The position numbers and the translations under genes were made by a program. The notes under the pieces are model-generated. The model worked only from the letters and a program-made list of their open reading frames with translations. It was not told the DNA's origin and did not search any database. A stretch of 64,000 nucleotides of DNA from Sphingomonas sp. G-3-2-10 (GTDB taxonomy: Bacteria; Pseudomonadota; Alphaproteobacteria; Sphingomonadales; Sphingomonadaceae), in NCBI RefSeq assembly GCF_012927115.1, contig NZ_JABBFY010000001.1:248001-312000 (forward strand), read 5' to 3'. This document shows, in pieces, positions 42,601 to 51,796 of this stretch. Positions within the stretch are counted from its first letter, which is position 1; the number at the start of each line of letters is the position of its first letter.

Positions 42601-42768
42601 TTACGAAGCCTTCATGTTCGACGAAACGTTGCCGAAGGTCTTGTTGAGCTGGTTGCCCAGGCCCTGCATGGCAGCGATCGCGGCGACGGCGATCAGAGCG
42701 GCGATCAGGCCGTACTCGATTGCGGTGGCGCCCTTGGAGTTCTTCAGGAAGTTGCGAATCTTGGTCAT
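42601..42768 (-). CDS. Flp/Fap-type pilin, copy 2
   Basis: A 55-residue pilin starting MTKIRNFLKNSKGATAIEYG, with the GATAIEYG processing motif and the helix LIAALIAVAAIAAMQGL. The leader differs from copy 1, but the mature part is nearly identical, which points to recent duplication or gene conversion. GGAGA lies six bases before the start. It ends at an intrinsic terminator. Confidence 0.9.
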   Translation of the reverse strand: MTKIRNFLKNSKGATAIEYGLIAALIAVAAIAAMQGLGNQLNKTFGNVSSNMKAS

Positions 42769-42877
42769 AACGGTCTCCGTGGTTCAGTTGGAATGCTTCA
42801 TTCACCCGACCGTCGCGGAAGACCGTGACGGCAACTCGGAACCTAGAGAGCGGAGGTAAAGAAACCTCTAAATCGAG

Positions 42878-42897
42878 AAGTTACGAAAGCGTAACTT
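42878..42897. promoter_or_regulatory. Inverted repeat AAGTTACG-AAAG-CGTAACTT between pilin copies 2 and 3
   Basis: Perfect 8-bp arms with a four-base loop, 110 bp upstream of pilin 2 and 92 bp downstream of the pilin-3 stop. With no T-run in either direction it is more like an operator than a terminator. Confidence 0.4.
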
Positions 42898-42988
42898 TCT
42901 AGGGGAATCTACCTACGAGAAGGAGCTTCCGGGCGGAATCCGGACGCGGGCGCGCAAGCGGCGCGGCGGCGGCGCGACTCGGACGAAT

Positions 42989-43171
42989 TCAGTTGGTCGC
43001 TTGAACCTTGGTGCTGACATTGGTCCACATGCCGGTGGTGGTGCCGGCAAGTTCGCGCAGCGTGGCGATCATCGCGATGACGACGAGCGCGAGGATGAAG
43101 CCATATTCGACCGCGGTCGCCGCACGGCGATCGCGAAACAGCTTTCCAACCAGGCGCACTATTGCTCGCAT
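42989..43171 (-). CDS. Flp/Fap-type pilin, copy 3 (divergent)
   Basis: A 60-residue pilin starting MRAIVRLVGKLFRDRRAATA, with the VEYGFILALVVIAMIATL helix. The A-x-A-V-E-Y-G motif is kept, but the C-terminal part differs from copies 1 and 2 (AGTTTGMWTNVSTKVQ). It is divergent from mutT with a 55-bp gap. It may be a minor pilin or an older paralogue. Confidence 0.82.
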   Translation of the reverse strand: MRAIVRLVGKLFRDRRAATAVEYGFILALVVIAMIATLRELAGTTTGMWTNVSTKVQATN

Positions 43172-43226
43172 CGGAGCGGGAACTCCCCCAAAGGTCTCCT
43201 GAAAGTAGAGAAAGAGCATTAACGAA

Positions 43227-43655
43227 GTGTCTAGCGATCGTTCCGATACGGTTTCGAATCCAATGCTGTTCGTCGTCGCGGCGGCGGTGATCGACATGGA
43301 AGGGCGGGTGCTCGTCCAGCAGCGTCCGCCCGGCAAGCCGATGGCGGGGCTGTGGGAATTTCCCGGCGGCAAGGTGGAGCCGGGCGAACGGCCCGAGGCC
43401 GCGTTGATCCGCGAACTGCACGAGGAACTGGGGATCGACGTGGAGGCGGCGTGCCTGGCGCCCGCGACCTTCGCGAGCGAGGCGCTTGGCGAGCGGCACC
43501 TGCTGCTGCTGCTCTATGCGCTGCGCAAGTGGAGGGGCGTGCCCGAAGCGCGGCACGCCAGCGCGCTGAAATGGGTGCGGCCGCTGGAACTCCACCGGCT
43601 GGAGATGCCGCCCGCGGACAAGCCGTTGATCGGGTTGCTGGAAGCGCTGGTCTGA
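43227..43655 (+). CDS. mutT: 8-oxo-dGTP diphosphatase (Nudix)
   Basis: 142 residues from a GTG (an ATG at 43263 would give 130 residues and lacks a clear ribosome site). The Nudix box is complete: GGKVEPGERPEAALIRELHEELGI matches G-x5-E-x7-R-E-U-x-E-E-x-G-U. MLFVVAAAVIDMEGRVLVQQ and the late KWVRPLELHRLEMPPADKPL are typical of MutT. It removes oxidised guanine nucleotides and prevents A:T to C:G changes. A terminator follows it. Confidence 0.9.
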   Translation: MSSDRSDTVSNPMLFVVAAAVIDMEGRVLVQQRPPGKPMAGLWEFPGGKVEPGERPEAALIRELHEELGIDVEAACLAPATFASEALGERHLLLLLYALRKWRGVPEARHASALKWVRPLELHRLEMPPADKPLIGLLEALV

Positions 43656-43659
43656 CTTT

Positions 43660-43693
43660 AGCCCCTCTCCTTCAGGGAAGGGGCTTATTTTTT
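43660..43693 (+). terminator. Intrinsic terminator after mutT
   Basis: AGCCCCT (43660-43666) and AGGGGCT (43679-43685) form a stem with CTCC/GGGA extension and a TATTTTTT run follows. It overlaps the stop codon of the convergent methyltransferase gene. Confidence 0.8.
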
Positions 43694-44509
43694 CGGCTTC
43701 AGTGCATCCGCCAGCGAGGTCGTGCCGCTGCCGCGGCGGGCGGGCTTGGGTTGCGATTCGTCGGGCGCCCAGCCGGTCAGATAGACGATCTCGAAGCGTT
43801 CGGGCGTTCGGCCATCCGGGTCGGCCTTTTCGGTAAATTCCTGCACAGCGCGCATCAGCGTGGCGCGGCCCAGGGGGCGGGCATCGGGCAGCAGGTTCGT
43901 GGCGGCCATGCCGCGCAGGTCGCGCAGTTCGCTCCAAATACTGGAATAGCGGACCGTAAGCGTTTCCACGTCCGCCACGGGCAGCGCGAAGCCGGCGCGG
44001 CTGAGCAGGTCGCCGGCGGCGCGGACGTCGATCTGCGGATGGAAGCGGGCGGCAGGCTCGGCGGCGAGAAAGGCGGCCTTGAGCGTGGCGAGGCTGCCCG
44101 CGCCGGCGAATGCGCCGAGGAACAGGCCGTCGGGCCGGAGCGCGCGGCGGATCAGCGCGAGCGCCCCGGGGACGTCGTTGACCGAATCGAGCACACCCGC
44201 CGACACGACCAGATCGAAGCTGGCGGGCGGGAAGGGATGCATGTCCTCATCGGCATGGATCGCGCCGGTCGCTTCGGCGAAGCGCTTGCCGGGCTCGAGC
44301 CGGGTGATTGTCGCGCCGGGCAAAGTGAAGGTCGCGTCGAAGCTGCCGAGGTCGAGGACGTCGCGGAACTCGCGCTGTACCGCGCTCAGGCGCTCATGGA
44401 TGCCGTCGAGCATATGGTCGCGCAGGAAGGCGTGGTCGCGATAGGCCGGCGCGGCGCGGTCGCGGCGCTTGTGTCGGCGGGCACGGTCGAAGATTTCGGG
44501 CTGGGACAT
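43685..44509 (-). CDS. SAM-dependent methyltransferase-fold protein, NDUFAF5-like
   Basis: 274 residues. The methyltransferase core has DVLDLGSF (a modified motif I), then HPFPPASFDLVVSAGVLDSV and LRPDGLFLGAFAG. The opening IFDRARRHKRRDRAAPAYRDH and the later ERFEIVYLTGWAPDESQ match the NDUFAF5/C20orf7 branch, whose mitochondrial member hydroxylates an arginine of complex I subunit NDUFS7; in alphaproteobacteria it is presumed to act on the NuoB subunit. It is convergent with mutT and divergent from comF. Confidence 0.82.
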   Translation of the reverse strand: MSQPEIFDRARRHKRRDRAAPAYRDHAFLRDHMLDGIHERLSAVQREFRDVLDLGSFDATFTLPGATITRLEPGKRFAEATGAIHADEDMHPFPPASFDLVVSAGVLDSVNDVPGALALIRRALRPDGLFLGAFAGAGSLATLKAAFLAAEPAARFHPQIDVRAAGDLLSRAGFALPVADVETLTVRYSSIWSELRDLRGMAATNLLPDARPLGRATLMRAVQEFTEKADPDGRTPERFEIVYLTGWAPDESQPKPARRGSGTTSLADALKPKK

Positions 44510-44553
44510 TCGGCGCGCTTGTGCGCCGATGCGGGGTGGGGGACAAGTCCGGG

Positions 44554-45282
44554 ATGCGTCTCGCCGCGCCTCTGCTGAAGATCGCCGATTATGCGCTGCC
44601 GCCGCGCTGCCCGGGATGCGGCGAAGTGACCGGGGCGGATCACGGTTTCTGCGCGACTTGCTGGGGCAGCCTGCGGTTCCTGGGGCCGCCCTGGTGCGCG
44701 AGTTGCCACCTGCCGTTCGACTATGATCGCGGCGACGGCGCGCAATGCGGGCAATGCATGGCCGATCCGCCGGTGCATGACGGCGTGCGCGCGGCGGTGG
44801 CCTATGGCGATGTCGCGCGGCAGGTGGCGCTGCGCCTGAAATATGGCGGGCGGACCGCCTATGCCGAAACGATGGCGCGGGCGATGTCGCGGCTGATGCC
44901 CGAGGGCGCGGATCTGCTGGTGCCGGTGCCGCTGCACCGCTGGCGGATCTGGGGGCGGGGCTTCAATCAGGCGGCGATGATCGCGGGCGCGCTATCGCGG
45001 AGCAGCGGGGTGGTGGCCGACGTGCACCTGTTGCGGCGTGTGAAGGCGACGCCGGTGCTGCGCGGGCTGGGGCATCGCGGTCGGGCGAAAGCGGTGGCGG
45101 GTGCGTTCGCGCTGGCGCCGGACGCGAAGGCGAATCTGGCGGGGCGCACGGTGGTGCTGGTCGACGATGTTCATACCAGTGGCGCGACTTCAGCGGCTTG
45201 CGCGGCGCTGCTCAAACGCGGCGGCGCGGCGAAAGTGATCCTTCTGTGCTGGGCGCGCGTTCTGGACGATGCAGTCGATTGA
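44554..45282 (+). CDS. ComF family protein (phosphoribosyltransferase fold)
   Basis: 242 residues from MRLAAPLLKIADYALPPRCP. An N-terminal double zinc-ribbon has Cys pairs (RCPGCGEV, FCATCW, WCASCHLPF, QCGQCM). The rest is a PRTase domain with VPVPLHRWRIWGRGFNQA and VVLVDDVHTSGAT, the PRPP-binding loop. ComF proteins are linked to natural DNA uptake in competent bacteria but occur widely as orphan genes. It is 35 bp before grxC in the same direction. Confidence 0.9.
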   Translation: MRLAAPLLKIADYALPPRCPGCGEVTGADHGFCATCWGSLRFLGPPWCASCHLPFDYDRGDGAQCGQCMADPPVHDGVRAAVAYGDVARQVALRLKYGGRTAYAETMARAMSRLMPEGADLLVPVPLHRWRIWGRGFNQAAMIAGALSRSSGVVADVHLLRRVKATPVLRGLGHRGRAKAVAGAFALAPDAKANLAGRTVVLVDDVHTSGATSAACAALLKRGGAAKVILLCWARVLDDAVD

Positions 45283-45316
45283 CAAGACGCGACCGGCATC
45301 ACACCTCGGAGGCACG

Positions 45317-45574
45317 ATGGCTAAGGTTGAAATCTACACTCGGGCGTTCTGCGGCTATTGCTCGCGGGCGATGGCGCTGCTCGACAGCAAGGGCGCGGAC
45401 GTCGAGGAATATGACCTCACGATGGGCGGGCCGAAGCGCGCCGAGATGGTGCAGCGCTCGAACGGGCGGAACACCTTCCCGCAGATCTTCATCGACGGGA
45501 AGCATATCGGCGGTTCCGACGATCTCGCCGCGCTGGAGCGCGAGGGCAAGCTGGACGCGTTGCTGAACGCATGA
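45317..45574 (+). CDS. grxC: Glutaredoxin 3
   Basis: 85 residues from MAKVEIYTRAFCGYCSRAMA, with GGAGG five bases before the start. The active site is CGYC, with NTFPQIFIDGKHIGGSDDL providing the cis-Pro and glutathione-binding segment. It reduces protein disulfides and mixed disulfides with glutathione. Its stop overlaps the start of the amidase gene (ATGA). Confidence 0.95.
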   Translation: MAKVEIYTRAFCGYCSRAMALLDSKGADVEEYDLTMGGPKRAEMVQRSNGRNTFPQIFIDGKHIGGSDDLAALEREGKLDALLNA

Positions 45575-46398
45575 GCAATCGCGCCGCGCTCCTCCAGATG
45601 ACCAGCGGGATCGATCCCGCCGCCAATGCGCGTACCCTGGTGAAAGCCGTGGGGGATGCGAAGGCGGGCGGCGCGACGATGCTGTTCACGCCGGAAATGT
45701 CGGGGCTGCTCGACGGCAAGCGCGATCGGGCGGCGGCTTCGCTGTGGCACGAACATGACGATCCGGTGCTGGCGGCGGTGCGCGACGCGGCTGCGAAGCA
45801 CGGTATCTGGGTGCATATCGGCAGCCTCGCGATCCTGCGGGAAGAGGGCAAACTGGCCAATCGCGGCTTCGTGATCGACGATGCGGGCGAAATCCGCGCA
45901 CGCTACGACAAGATGCATCTGTTCGATGTCGACCTGCCGACCGGCGAGAGCTGGCGCGAATCGAACAGCTATGCGCCGGGCGAGCGCGCGGTGACGGTGA
46001 AGACGCCGCTGGGCGTGCTGGGCCTCGCCATCTGCTACGATCTGCGCTTTCCGGACCTGTTCCGGAGCCTGAGCAATGCGGGCGCGACCATCCTTGCGCT
46101 GCCCGCGGCGTTCACCCGGCCGACTGGGGCGGCGCATTGGCATGTGCTGCTGCGTGCGCGGGCGATCGAGGCGGCGGCGTTCGTGATCGCGTCGGCACAG
46201 ACGGGCGTGCATGAGGATGGGCGCGCGACCTATGGCCACAGCTTGGTGAGCGATCCGTGGGGCGAATTGCTGCTCGATATGGGTGACCCGGCGGGGCTGG
46301 GCTTTGCCGACATCGATCCCAGGCGCGTCGAGGATGCGCGGTCGCGAGTGCCGGTACTCCAGCATCGCCGGGCGATTCCCGAGGTGGAAGCGCTGTGA
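45571..46398 (+). CDS. Carbon-nitrogen hydrolase, Nit2-like omega-amidase/deaminated-glutathione amidase
   Basis: 275 residues of the nitrilase superfamily. The catalytic Glu-Lys-Cys set is seen in LFTPEMSGLL, RYDKMHLFDVDLP and GLAICYDLRFPDLFRSL. The latter pattern and length match Nit1/Nit2-type amidases, which hydrolyse deaminated glutathione or alpha-ketoglutaramate. It follows grxC with a 4-bp overlap and overlaps the next gene at GTGA, fitting a glutathione-repair theme. Confidence 0.9.
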   Translation: MSNRAALLQMTSGIDPAANARTLVKAVGDAKAGGATMLFTPEMSGLLDGKRDRAAASLWHEHDDPVLAAVRDAAAKHGIWVHIGSLAILREEGKLANRGFVIDDAGEIRARYDKMHLFDVDLPTGESWRESNSYAPGERAVTVKTPLGVLGLAICYDLRFPDLFRSLSNAGATILALPAAFTRPTGAAHWHVLLRARAIEAAAFVIASAQTGVHEDGRATYGHSLVSDPWGELLLDMGDPAGLGFADIDPRRVEDARSRVPVLQHRRAIPEVEAL

Positions 46399-46856
46399 TC
46401 GTATTCGATCTCAAATGCGGCGGCGGCCATGTGTTCGAGGCGTGGTTCGGATCGAGCGCGGCTTATGAGGCGCAGCGCAGCGGCGGACTGCTGGCGTGTC
46501 CGATGTGCGGCAGCGATGCGATCGAGAAAGCAGTGATGGCGCCGAACGTGGCGGCCAAGGGCAACCAGCGCGCGGAGACGCCGGTTCCGGCTCTGCCGTC
46601 GGGCCAGCCGCCCAGCCCCGAAGCGATCAAGACCGCGCTTGCGACGCTGGCCGCGGCGCAGGCCAAGGCGCTGGAAGGCTCGCAATGGGTCGGCAGCAGC
46701 TTCGCGACGCGCGCCCGCGCGATGCATGACGGCGACGAGCCGCATGCGCAGATCCACGGCCAGGCGACGCTGGAGCAGGCGAAGGAACTGATCGACGACG
46801 GCGTCGCGGTTGCGCCCCTGCCGTTCCCCGTGGTGCCCCCGGAGGCATGCAACTAG
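46395..46856 (+). CDS. DUF1178 family protein
   Basis: 153 residues from a GTG overlapping the amidase stop. The start MIVFDLKCGGGHVFEAWFGS and the zinc-ribbon-like CPMCGSD are family features; the middle is Pro-rich and the end acidic. DUF1178 proteins are small, soluble and unassigned, and regularly follow nitrilase/grxC genes in alphaproteobacteria. Confidence 0.85.
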   Translation: MIVFDLKCGGGHVFEAWFGSSAAYEAQRSGGLLACPMCGSDAIEKAVMAPNVAAKGNQRAETPVPALPSGQPPSPEAIKTALATLAAAQAKALEGSQWVGSSFATRARAMHDGDEPHAQIHGQATLEQAKELIDDGVAVAPLPFPVVPPEACN

Positions 46857-46981
46857 CTGTCATTCCGGCTGCGAAATATCGCGGCCGTTCGACGGAAAAT
46901 GCGTATCAGCACCTGTCGCGAGTCGCCTGAGAGCCGCCGCGAAACGGGCCGCATCACCTTGTGAACATGCGGGAGAGCATC

Positions 46982-47398
46982 ATGCGGCATCGAATTCAGG
47001 CGGTCGTTATCGCCGTTGGCGGGCTGTTTCTGGCCAACGCGGCGCAGGCCCAGTGCGTACGGCACATCTATAACAATTCGAACCAGGTCTGGTCGGTCCA
47101 GTACACGCCGGGCATCGGCTATGTGCAGTTCACCGACATTGCGTGCGACAACAACACCAACGGCCCGTGCAAGATCGCGCCGCACACCACGGCTACGGTT
47201 GAATTCCATTCGAACGCGGGCGGCGTGGTGATCACCGACAACAAGGGCCAGTCGCGCAACTGGAGCTACAGCGCCGACTGGAAGCAGGGCAATTGCCCCT
47301 ATATCTGGCACAGCGGGCGGACCGGCGCGGTGGCGCTGAACGATCCCGCCAACAGCGACCTGAACATGTGGGGCGCCGACGACTGGGACAGCGACTGA
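46982..47398 (+). CDS. Exported hypothetical protein with several Cys
   Basis: 138 residues from MRHRIQAVVIAVGGLFLANA (an ATG seven codons upstream is possible). A signal peptide ends at AQAQ; the mature protein has Cys in AQCVRHI, DIACDN, GPCKI and GNCPYI, spaced for two disulfides, and several aromatic strands (VWSVQYTPGIGYVQF). It resembles no family I can name. It lies alone before tRNA-Arg. Confidence 0.7.
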   Translation: MRHRIQAVVIAVGGLFLANAAQAQCVRHIYNNSNQVWSVQYTPGIGYVQFTDIACDNNTNGPCKIAPHTTATVEFHSNAGGVVITDNKGQSRNWSYSADWKQGNCPYIWHSGRTGAVALNDPANSDLNMWGADDWDSD

Positions 47399-47414
47399 AG
47401 CGAGGCGCCGGATG

Positions 47415-47446
47415 GCGGCGATCGGGTTCGATCCCGGTTGCCGCCG
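47415..47446. terminator. GC-rich hairpin after the exported protein gene
   Basis: GGCGGC at 47415-47420 pairs with GCCGCC around 47440-47445, with an inner ATCGGG/CCCGGT stretch. No U-run. It stands between the gene and tRNA-Arg and may separate their transcripts. Confidence 0.35.
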
Positions 47447-47477
47447 CCCGAACCGCGCTTTATGGGAGGCGCCGCGT

Positions 47478-47554
47478 GGTTCCGTAGCTCAGCCGGATAG
47501 AGCGCCACTTTCCTAAAGTGGGCGTCGGGGGTTCGAGTCCCTCCGGGACCACCA
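47478..47554 (+). tRNA. tRNA-Arg (anticodon CCT)
   Basis: Starts GGTTCCGTAGCTCAGCCGG and ends CGGGACCACCA. The anticodon stem CCACT/AGTGG encloses the loop TTCCTAA with anticodon CCT (reading AGG). The T-arm GGTTCGAGTCC and encoded CCA are present; 77 nt in all. Confidence 0.96.
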
Positions 47555-47786
47555 CCTACCCCCCGACTCATCTCAGCCTCATATGCGACCAGCCGTTGGC
47601 GCAGACATATCGGGGCAACATCGCGGGCCGAAACGGCCCGTGTCGGCGCATCCTCCCCCACAGGGCGCCGGCAACCCACCCCCTCACATCGCTGCGATCT
47701 TTTTGGCCCGTGCCGTTGCACGCTTGGTTGAGGCGGCTATCATTTCGAAAAATGTGGGCGTTCCGGAAGATGTGGGGAAAGAAGTG

Positions 47787-48194
47787 ATGCGTCCCAATTC
47801 GATCGTGCAGTTCGAACGGCTGTTTCTGGTGCAGTTCGCGATCAACATCGTCGTTCAGGCGCTGACCTGGACTTCCAGCGTCGCGGCGCTGGCGCGGCGG
47901 GCCAAGGTCGCCGAGCCGGAGGCAATGCTTTATCTGGCGGTATTCGTCGCCGTCGTGCTGCTGCTGCAACTCGCGCTATGGTATTTCGCGGCGCGGCGGC
48001 GGAGCGTGATCGCCAAGTGGATCCTGTCGATCTGGTTCGTGCTCGGCACGGCGCAGCTTGCGCTGCAGACCTTCCAGCTCGGATTCAGCTTCAGCGTGCC
48101 GTCGCTGCTGAGCTGGGCCGGTTTCCTGATCTACGCCTGGGCGGTGAGCTATCTGTTCAAGCCCGATGCGGACGAATGGTTCGCGAAGCGCTGA
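47787..48194 (+). CDS. Small integral membrane protein, four helices
   Basis: 135 residues from MRPNSIVQFERLFLVQFAIN; a longer frame begins earlier, but that part is tRNA-flanking sequence. Four helices are visible (FLVQFAINIVVQALTW, LYLAVFVAVVLLLQLALWYF, WILSIWFVLGTAQLAL and LLSWAGFLIYAWAVSYLF). Similar small proteins are common in sphingomonads without a named function. Its stop touches that of cysQ (adjacent convergent stops). Confidence 0.75.
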   Translation: MRPNSIVQFERLFLVQFAINIVVQALTWTSSVAALARRAKVAEPEAMLYLAVFVAVVLLLQLALWYFAARRRSVIAKWILSIWFVLGTAQLALQTFQLGFSFSVPSLLSWAGFLIYAWAVSYLFKPDADEWFAKR

Positions 48195-48911
48195 TCAGAC
48201 CGCGGCGAGGACGCATTCGGCGAATTCGGAGCGGCAGATGAGCAGATCGGGGATCGCGCTGCTCTCCTTGTTGTAGATGATCGGGCTGCCGTCGATCCGC
48301 GAGACATGGAGACCCGCCGCCAGCGCGACGGCGGCGGGGGCGCAATTGTCCCATTGATGCTGCCCGCCCGAGTGGAGGTAGATTTCCGCTTCGCCGCGGA
48401 CCACCGCCATCGCCTTGGCGCCGGCCGAACCCATCGTGATCGTCTCCGCGCCGATCATGCCGCAGACATTCGCGCAAAGCTGGCTCGGGCGGGTGCGACT
48501 GACCAGCATGCGGGGCGGATTGTGCGCTGGCCTGAGCGGCGGCGGCGCGTCGCTGGAGAGCGTGATGCCGAGCGCGGGAAGGGCAACCGCGCCGATCGCC
48601 GGCTCGCCATCGATCGCGAGCGCGACATGGACGGCCCAGTCGTCGCGGCCTTCGCCGAACTCGCGGGTGCCGTCGAGCGGGTCGATGATCCACACGCGGC
48701 TCCGGGTGAGGCGGGAGAGATCGTCGGCGGATTCTTCGGAGAGGATCGCTTCGCCCGGGCGCTCGGCGCGCAGGCGGGCGAGGATCAGGTTGTTAGCCTG
48801 AAGATCGCCGGCATTGCACAGCGCCTGACCGGAGAGGCCGGATTTCTGGAGCGCGACGAGGAGCTTGCCGGCCTCGGCGGCTATGTCCGCGGCAAGCTCG
48901 GCGTCGGTCAC
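48195..48911 (-). CDS. cysQ: 3'(2'),5'-bisphosphate nucleotidase
   Basis: 238 residues from a GTG that overlaps the cysNC stop (GTGA). The inositol-monophosphatase-type metal sites are [19 protein letters not shown] and, at the C-terminal end, [14 protein letters not shown]. CysQ removes the toxic by-product PAP formed when PAPS is used and so completes the sulfate-activation pathway with the two genes before it. A longer open frame upstream is antisense or frame-shifted noise. Confidence 0.93.
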   Translation of the reverse strand: MTDAELAADIAAEAGKLLVALQKSGLSGQALCNAGDLQANNLILARLRAERPGEAILSEESADDLSRLTRSRVWIIDPLDGTREFGEGRDDWAVHVALAIDGEPAIGAVALPALGITLSSDAPPPLRPAHNPPRMLVSRTRPSQLCANVCGMIGAETITMGSAGAKAMAVVRGEAEIYLHSGGQHQWDNCAPAAVALAAGLHVSRIDGSPIIYNKESSAIPDLLICRSEFAECVLAAV

Positions 48912-50821
48912 AGCACCGGGCTCCACACGCCCATGATCTGCTCGACGATCAGTTCGGCTGCCGCTTCGGGCGAGAGGCTGGTGGTGTCGATGCGGATTTC
49001 GGGATTGAGCGGCGCTTCGTACGGGCTGGAGATGCCGGTGAAGTTGGCGATCTCGCCCGCGCGGGCCTTTTTGTAGAGGCCCTTCACGTCGCGGCGCTCG
49101 GCTTCGACGAGCGGCGTGTCGATGAAGATTTCGAAGAACTCGCCTTCGGGCAGCATCGAGCGAACCAGTTCGCGTTCGGCGCGGAACGGGCTGATGAAGG
49201 CGGTGAGGACGATCAGCCCCGCATCGGTCATCAGCTTCGCGACTTCGCCGACGCGACGGATATTCTCGATCCGGTCGGCATCGGTGAAGCCGAGATCCTT
49301 GTTCAGCCCGTGGCGGACATTGTCGCCGTCGAGCAGGAAGCTGTGCTTGCCGAGCGCGTGCAGCCTCTTCTCGACCAGATTGGCGATGGTCGATTTGCCC
49401 GAACCCGACAGGCCGGTGAACCACAGGAGCCGGGCGAGCTGGTTCTTCTGGCGGGCATGGGCCTCGCGGTTGATCTCGGTCGCCTGCCAATAGACGTTCT
49501 GGGCGCGGCGCAGCGAGAAGTTGAGCATCCCCGCGGCGACGGTGGCGTTGGTGATCTTGTCGATCAGGATGAAGCCACCGAGACCATGCGAGTCCGCATA
49601 GGGCTCGAACACAATGCCGCGGTCGGTATAGACTTCGGCGACGCCGATATCGTTGAGGCTGAGCGTCTTCACGCTGAGTTCGGCCATCGTGTTGACGCAG
49701 ATCGCATGGCGCGGCTGCTGCACCGTCGCGCTGACCATCTGCGTGCCGAGCTTGAGCCAATAGGCGCGGCCGGGGAGCAAATCCTCGCCGTCCATCCACA
49801 CGATGGTCGCCTGGAACTGGTCGGCGACCTGGGGCGGGGCATCGGCGACCGCGATCACGTCGCCGCGCGAGCAATCGATCTCGTCGGCGAAGGTGAGAGT
49901 GACCGACTGGCCCGCACCGGCTTCGGGCAGGTCGCCGTCGAGCGTGACGATGCGCGAGACGGTGGAGGTCTTGCCCGAAGGCAGGACGCGGACCTTGTCG
50001 CCGGGCTTCACGGTGCCGCCGGCGATCAGGCCGGAGAAGCCGCGGAAATCGAGGTTCGGGCGATTGACCCATTGCACCGGCATCCGGAACGGCTTGGCGC
50101 GATCGGCCTCGACGTCGAGCTCGACGGTTTCGAGATGGTCCATCAGCGCCGGCCCGGCGAACCACGGCGTGTTTTCCGACAGGGCGGTGATGTTGTCGCC
50201 CTTGAAGCCCGAGATCGGGATCGCGGTGAAGGCGGTGATGCCGATCGAGGCGGCGAACTCGCGATAGTCGGCGACGATCGCGTCGAACTTCGCCTGATCA
50301 TAGCCGACCAGATCCATCTTGTTCACGGCGAGCACGATGTGCCGGATGCCGATAAGGTGCGCGAGATAGGAGTGGCGGCGGGTCTGGGTGAGGACACCCT
50401 TGCGCGCGTCGATCAGGATCACCGCGAGATCGGCGGTGGAAGCCCCGGTGACCATGTTGCGGGTATATTGCTCGTGCCCGGGCGTGTCGGCGACGATGAA
50501 TTTGCGTTTCTCGGTCGCGAAGAAGCGATAGGCGACGTCGATGGTAATGCCCTGTTCGCGCTCGGCGGCGAGGCCGTCGACGAGGAGCGCGAAGTCGATC
50601 TCCTGACCCTGGGTGCCGACGCGCTTGCTGTCGGATTCGAGCGCAGCCAGCTGGTCCTCGAAGATCATCTTGCTGTCGTAGAGCAGGCGGCCGATCAGCG
50701 TGGACTTGCCGTCATCGACCGATCCGCAGGTGATGAAGCGGAGCAGCGACTTGTTCTGGTGCTGGTCGAGATAGGCCGAGATGTCGGACGCGATCAGCGC
50801 ATCGGGGCGGTAGGAGGTCAT
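48908..50821 (-). CDS. cysNC: Bifunctional sulfate adenylyltransferase subunit 1 / adenylylsulfate kinase
   Basis: 637 residues. Residues ~1-450 are the CysN GTPase: [40 protein letters not shown], then a beta-barrel. From about 455 the APS-kinase (CysC) domain begins, with [18 protein letters not shown] and [20 protein letters not shown]. Together with CysD it makes APS and then PAPS. The start ATG overlaps the cysD stop (ATGA) and its own stop overlaps cysQ, so cysD-cysNC-cysQ is one operon. Confidence 0.95.
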   Translation of the reverse strand: MTSYRPDALIASDISAYLDQHQNKSLLRFITCGSVDDGKSTLIGRLLYDSKMIFEDQLAALESDSKRVGTQGQEIDFALLVDGLAAEREQGITIDVAYRFFATEKRKFIVADTPGHEQYTRNMVTGASTADLAVILIDARKGVLTQTRRHSYLAHLIGIRHIVLAVNKMDLVGYDQAKFDAIVADYREFAASIGITAFTAIPISGFKGDNITALSENTPWFAGPALMDHLETVELDVEADRAKPFRMPVQWVNRPNLDFRGFSGLIAGGTVKPGDKVRVLPSGKTSTVSRIVTLDGDLPEAGAGQSVTLTFADEIDCSRGDVIAVADAPPQVADQFQATIVWMDGEDLLPGRAYWLKLGTQMVSATVQQPRHAICVNTMAELSVKTLSLNDIGVAEVYTDRGIVFEPYADSHGLGGFILIDKITNATVAAGMLNFSLRRAQNVYWQATEINREAHARQKNQLARLLWFTGLSGSGKSTIANLVEKRLHALGKHSFLLDGDNVRHGLNKDLGFTDADRIENIRRVGEVAKLMTDAGLIVLTAFISPFRAERELVRSMLPEGEFFEIFIDTPLVEAERRDVKGLYKKARAGEIANFTGISSPYEAPLNPEIRIDTTSLSPEAAAELIVEQIMGVWSPVL

Positions 50822-51717
50822 CAGAAATACCCCTCCTGCTTCTTCTTCTCCATGCTCGCGGCCTGATCGTGGTCGATGGCGCGGCCCTGGCGTTCGGAGG
50901 TGGTGGTGAGCAGCATTTCCTGGATGACTTCGCTGAGCGTCGCGGCCTCGCTCTCGACTGCGCCGGTCAGCGGGTAGCAGCCCAGCGTGCGGAAGCGGAT
51001 CGAGCGTTCGACGGGCACTTCGCCCTCGCGCAGCGGGAAGCGATCGTCGTCGACCATCAGGATCAGCCCGTCGCGGACCACCGTCGGGCGGGGTGCCGCG
51101 AAATAGAGCGGGACGATCTCGATCCCTTCGGCAAGGATGTATTGCCAGATGTCGAGTTCGGTCCAGTTGCTGATCGGGAAGACGCGGATGCTTTCGCCCT
51201 TCGCCTTCCGGGCATTGTAGAGGTTCCACAGTTCGGGACGCTGGTTCTTGGGGTCCCAGCGGTGATTGGCGCTGCGGAAGCTGAACACGCGTTCCTTGGC
51301 GCGGCTCTTCTCCTCATCGCGGCGGGCGCCGCCGAACGCGGCGTCGAAGCCATATTTGTCGAGCGCCTGCTTCAGTCCTTCGGTCTTCCACATATCGGTG
51401 TGGAGGCCGCCATGATCGAACGGATTGATGCCGCGTGCCATCGCTTCGGGATTGTGGTGGACCAGCAGGTCCATGCCCGCATCCGCCGCGGCCTTGTCGC
51501 GCAGATCGTACATCGCGCGGAATTTCCACGTCGTGTCGACATGGAGGAGCGGGAAAGGCGGGGGCGAAGGGTAGAAGGCCTTCTTCGCCAGGTGAAGCAT
51601 CACCGCCGAATCCTTGCCCACCGAATAGAGCATCACGGGATTTTCGGCCTCCGCGACAACTTCGCGCAGGATGTGGATCGATTCCGCCTCGAGGCGTTGC
51701 AGGTGGGTCAGCGACAT
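50821..51717 (-). CDS. cysD: Sulfate adenylyltransferase subunit 2
   Basis: 298 residues, full length. The PP-loop ATPase motif [19 protein letters not shown] and the later [29 protein letters not shown] and [17 protein letters not shown] patterns are standard for CysD. It adenylylates sulfate with ATP, driven by the CysN GTPase. First gene of the sulfate-activation operon, whose products feed cysteine synthesis and any sulfotransferase. Confidence 0.97.
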   Translation of the reverse strand: MSLTHLQRLEAESIHILREVVAEAENPVMLYSVGKDSAVMLHLAKKAFYPSPPPFPLLHVDTTWKFRAMYDLRDKAAADAGMDLLVHHNPEAMARGINPFDHGGLHTDMWKTEGLKQALDKYGFDAAFGGARRDEEKSRAKERVFSFRSANHRWDPKNQRPELWNLYNARKAKGESIRVFPISNWTELDIWQYILAEGIEIVPLYFAAPRPTVVRDGLILMVDDDRFPLREGEVPVERSIRFRTLGCYPLTGAVESEAATLSEVIQEMLLTTTSERQGRAIDHDQAASMEKKKQEGYF

Positions 51718-51796
51718 TGCGGGTCAGGTAATGTCACATGCCCCGCAACCGCACTCGTTTTTTGTTGGCCCCGCTACAGACAGTCTATCGGACCGC

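Noticed and set aside
50822..51229. Upstream extension of cysNC to an ATG at 51229
   Set aside because: It would overlap almost half of cysD in another frame; the ATG at 50821 overlaps the cysD stop by ATGA and begins the family N-terminus.
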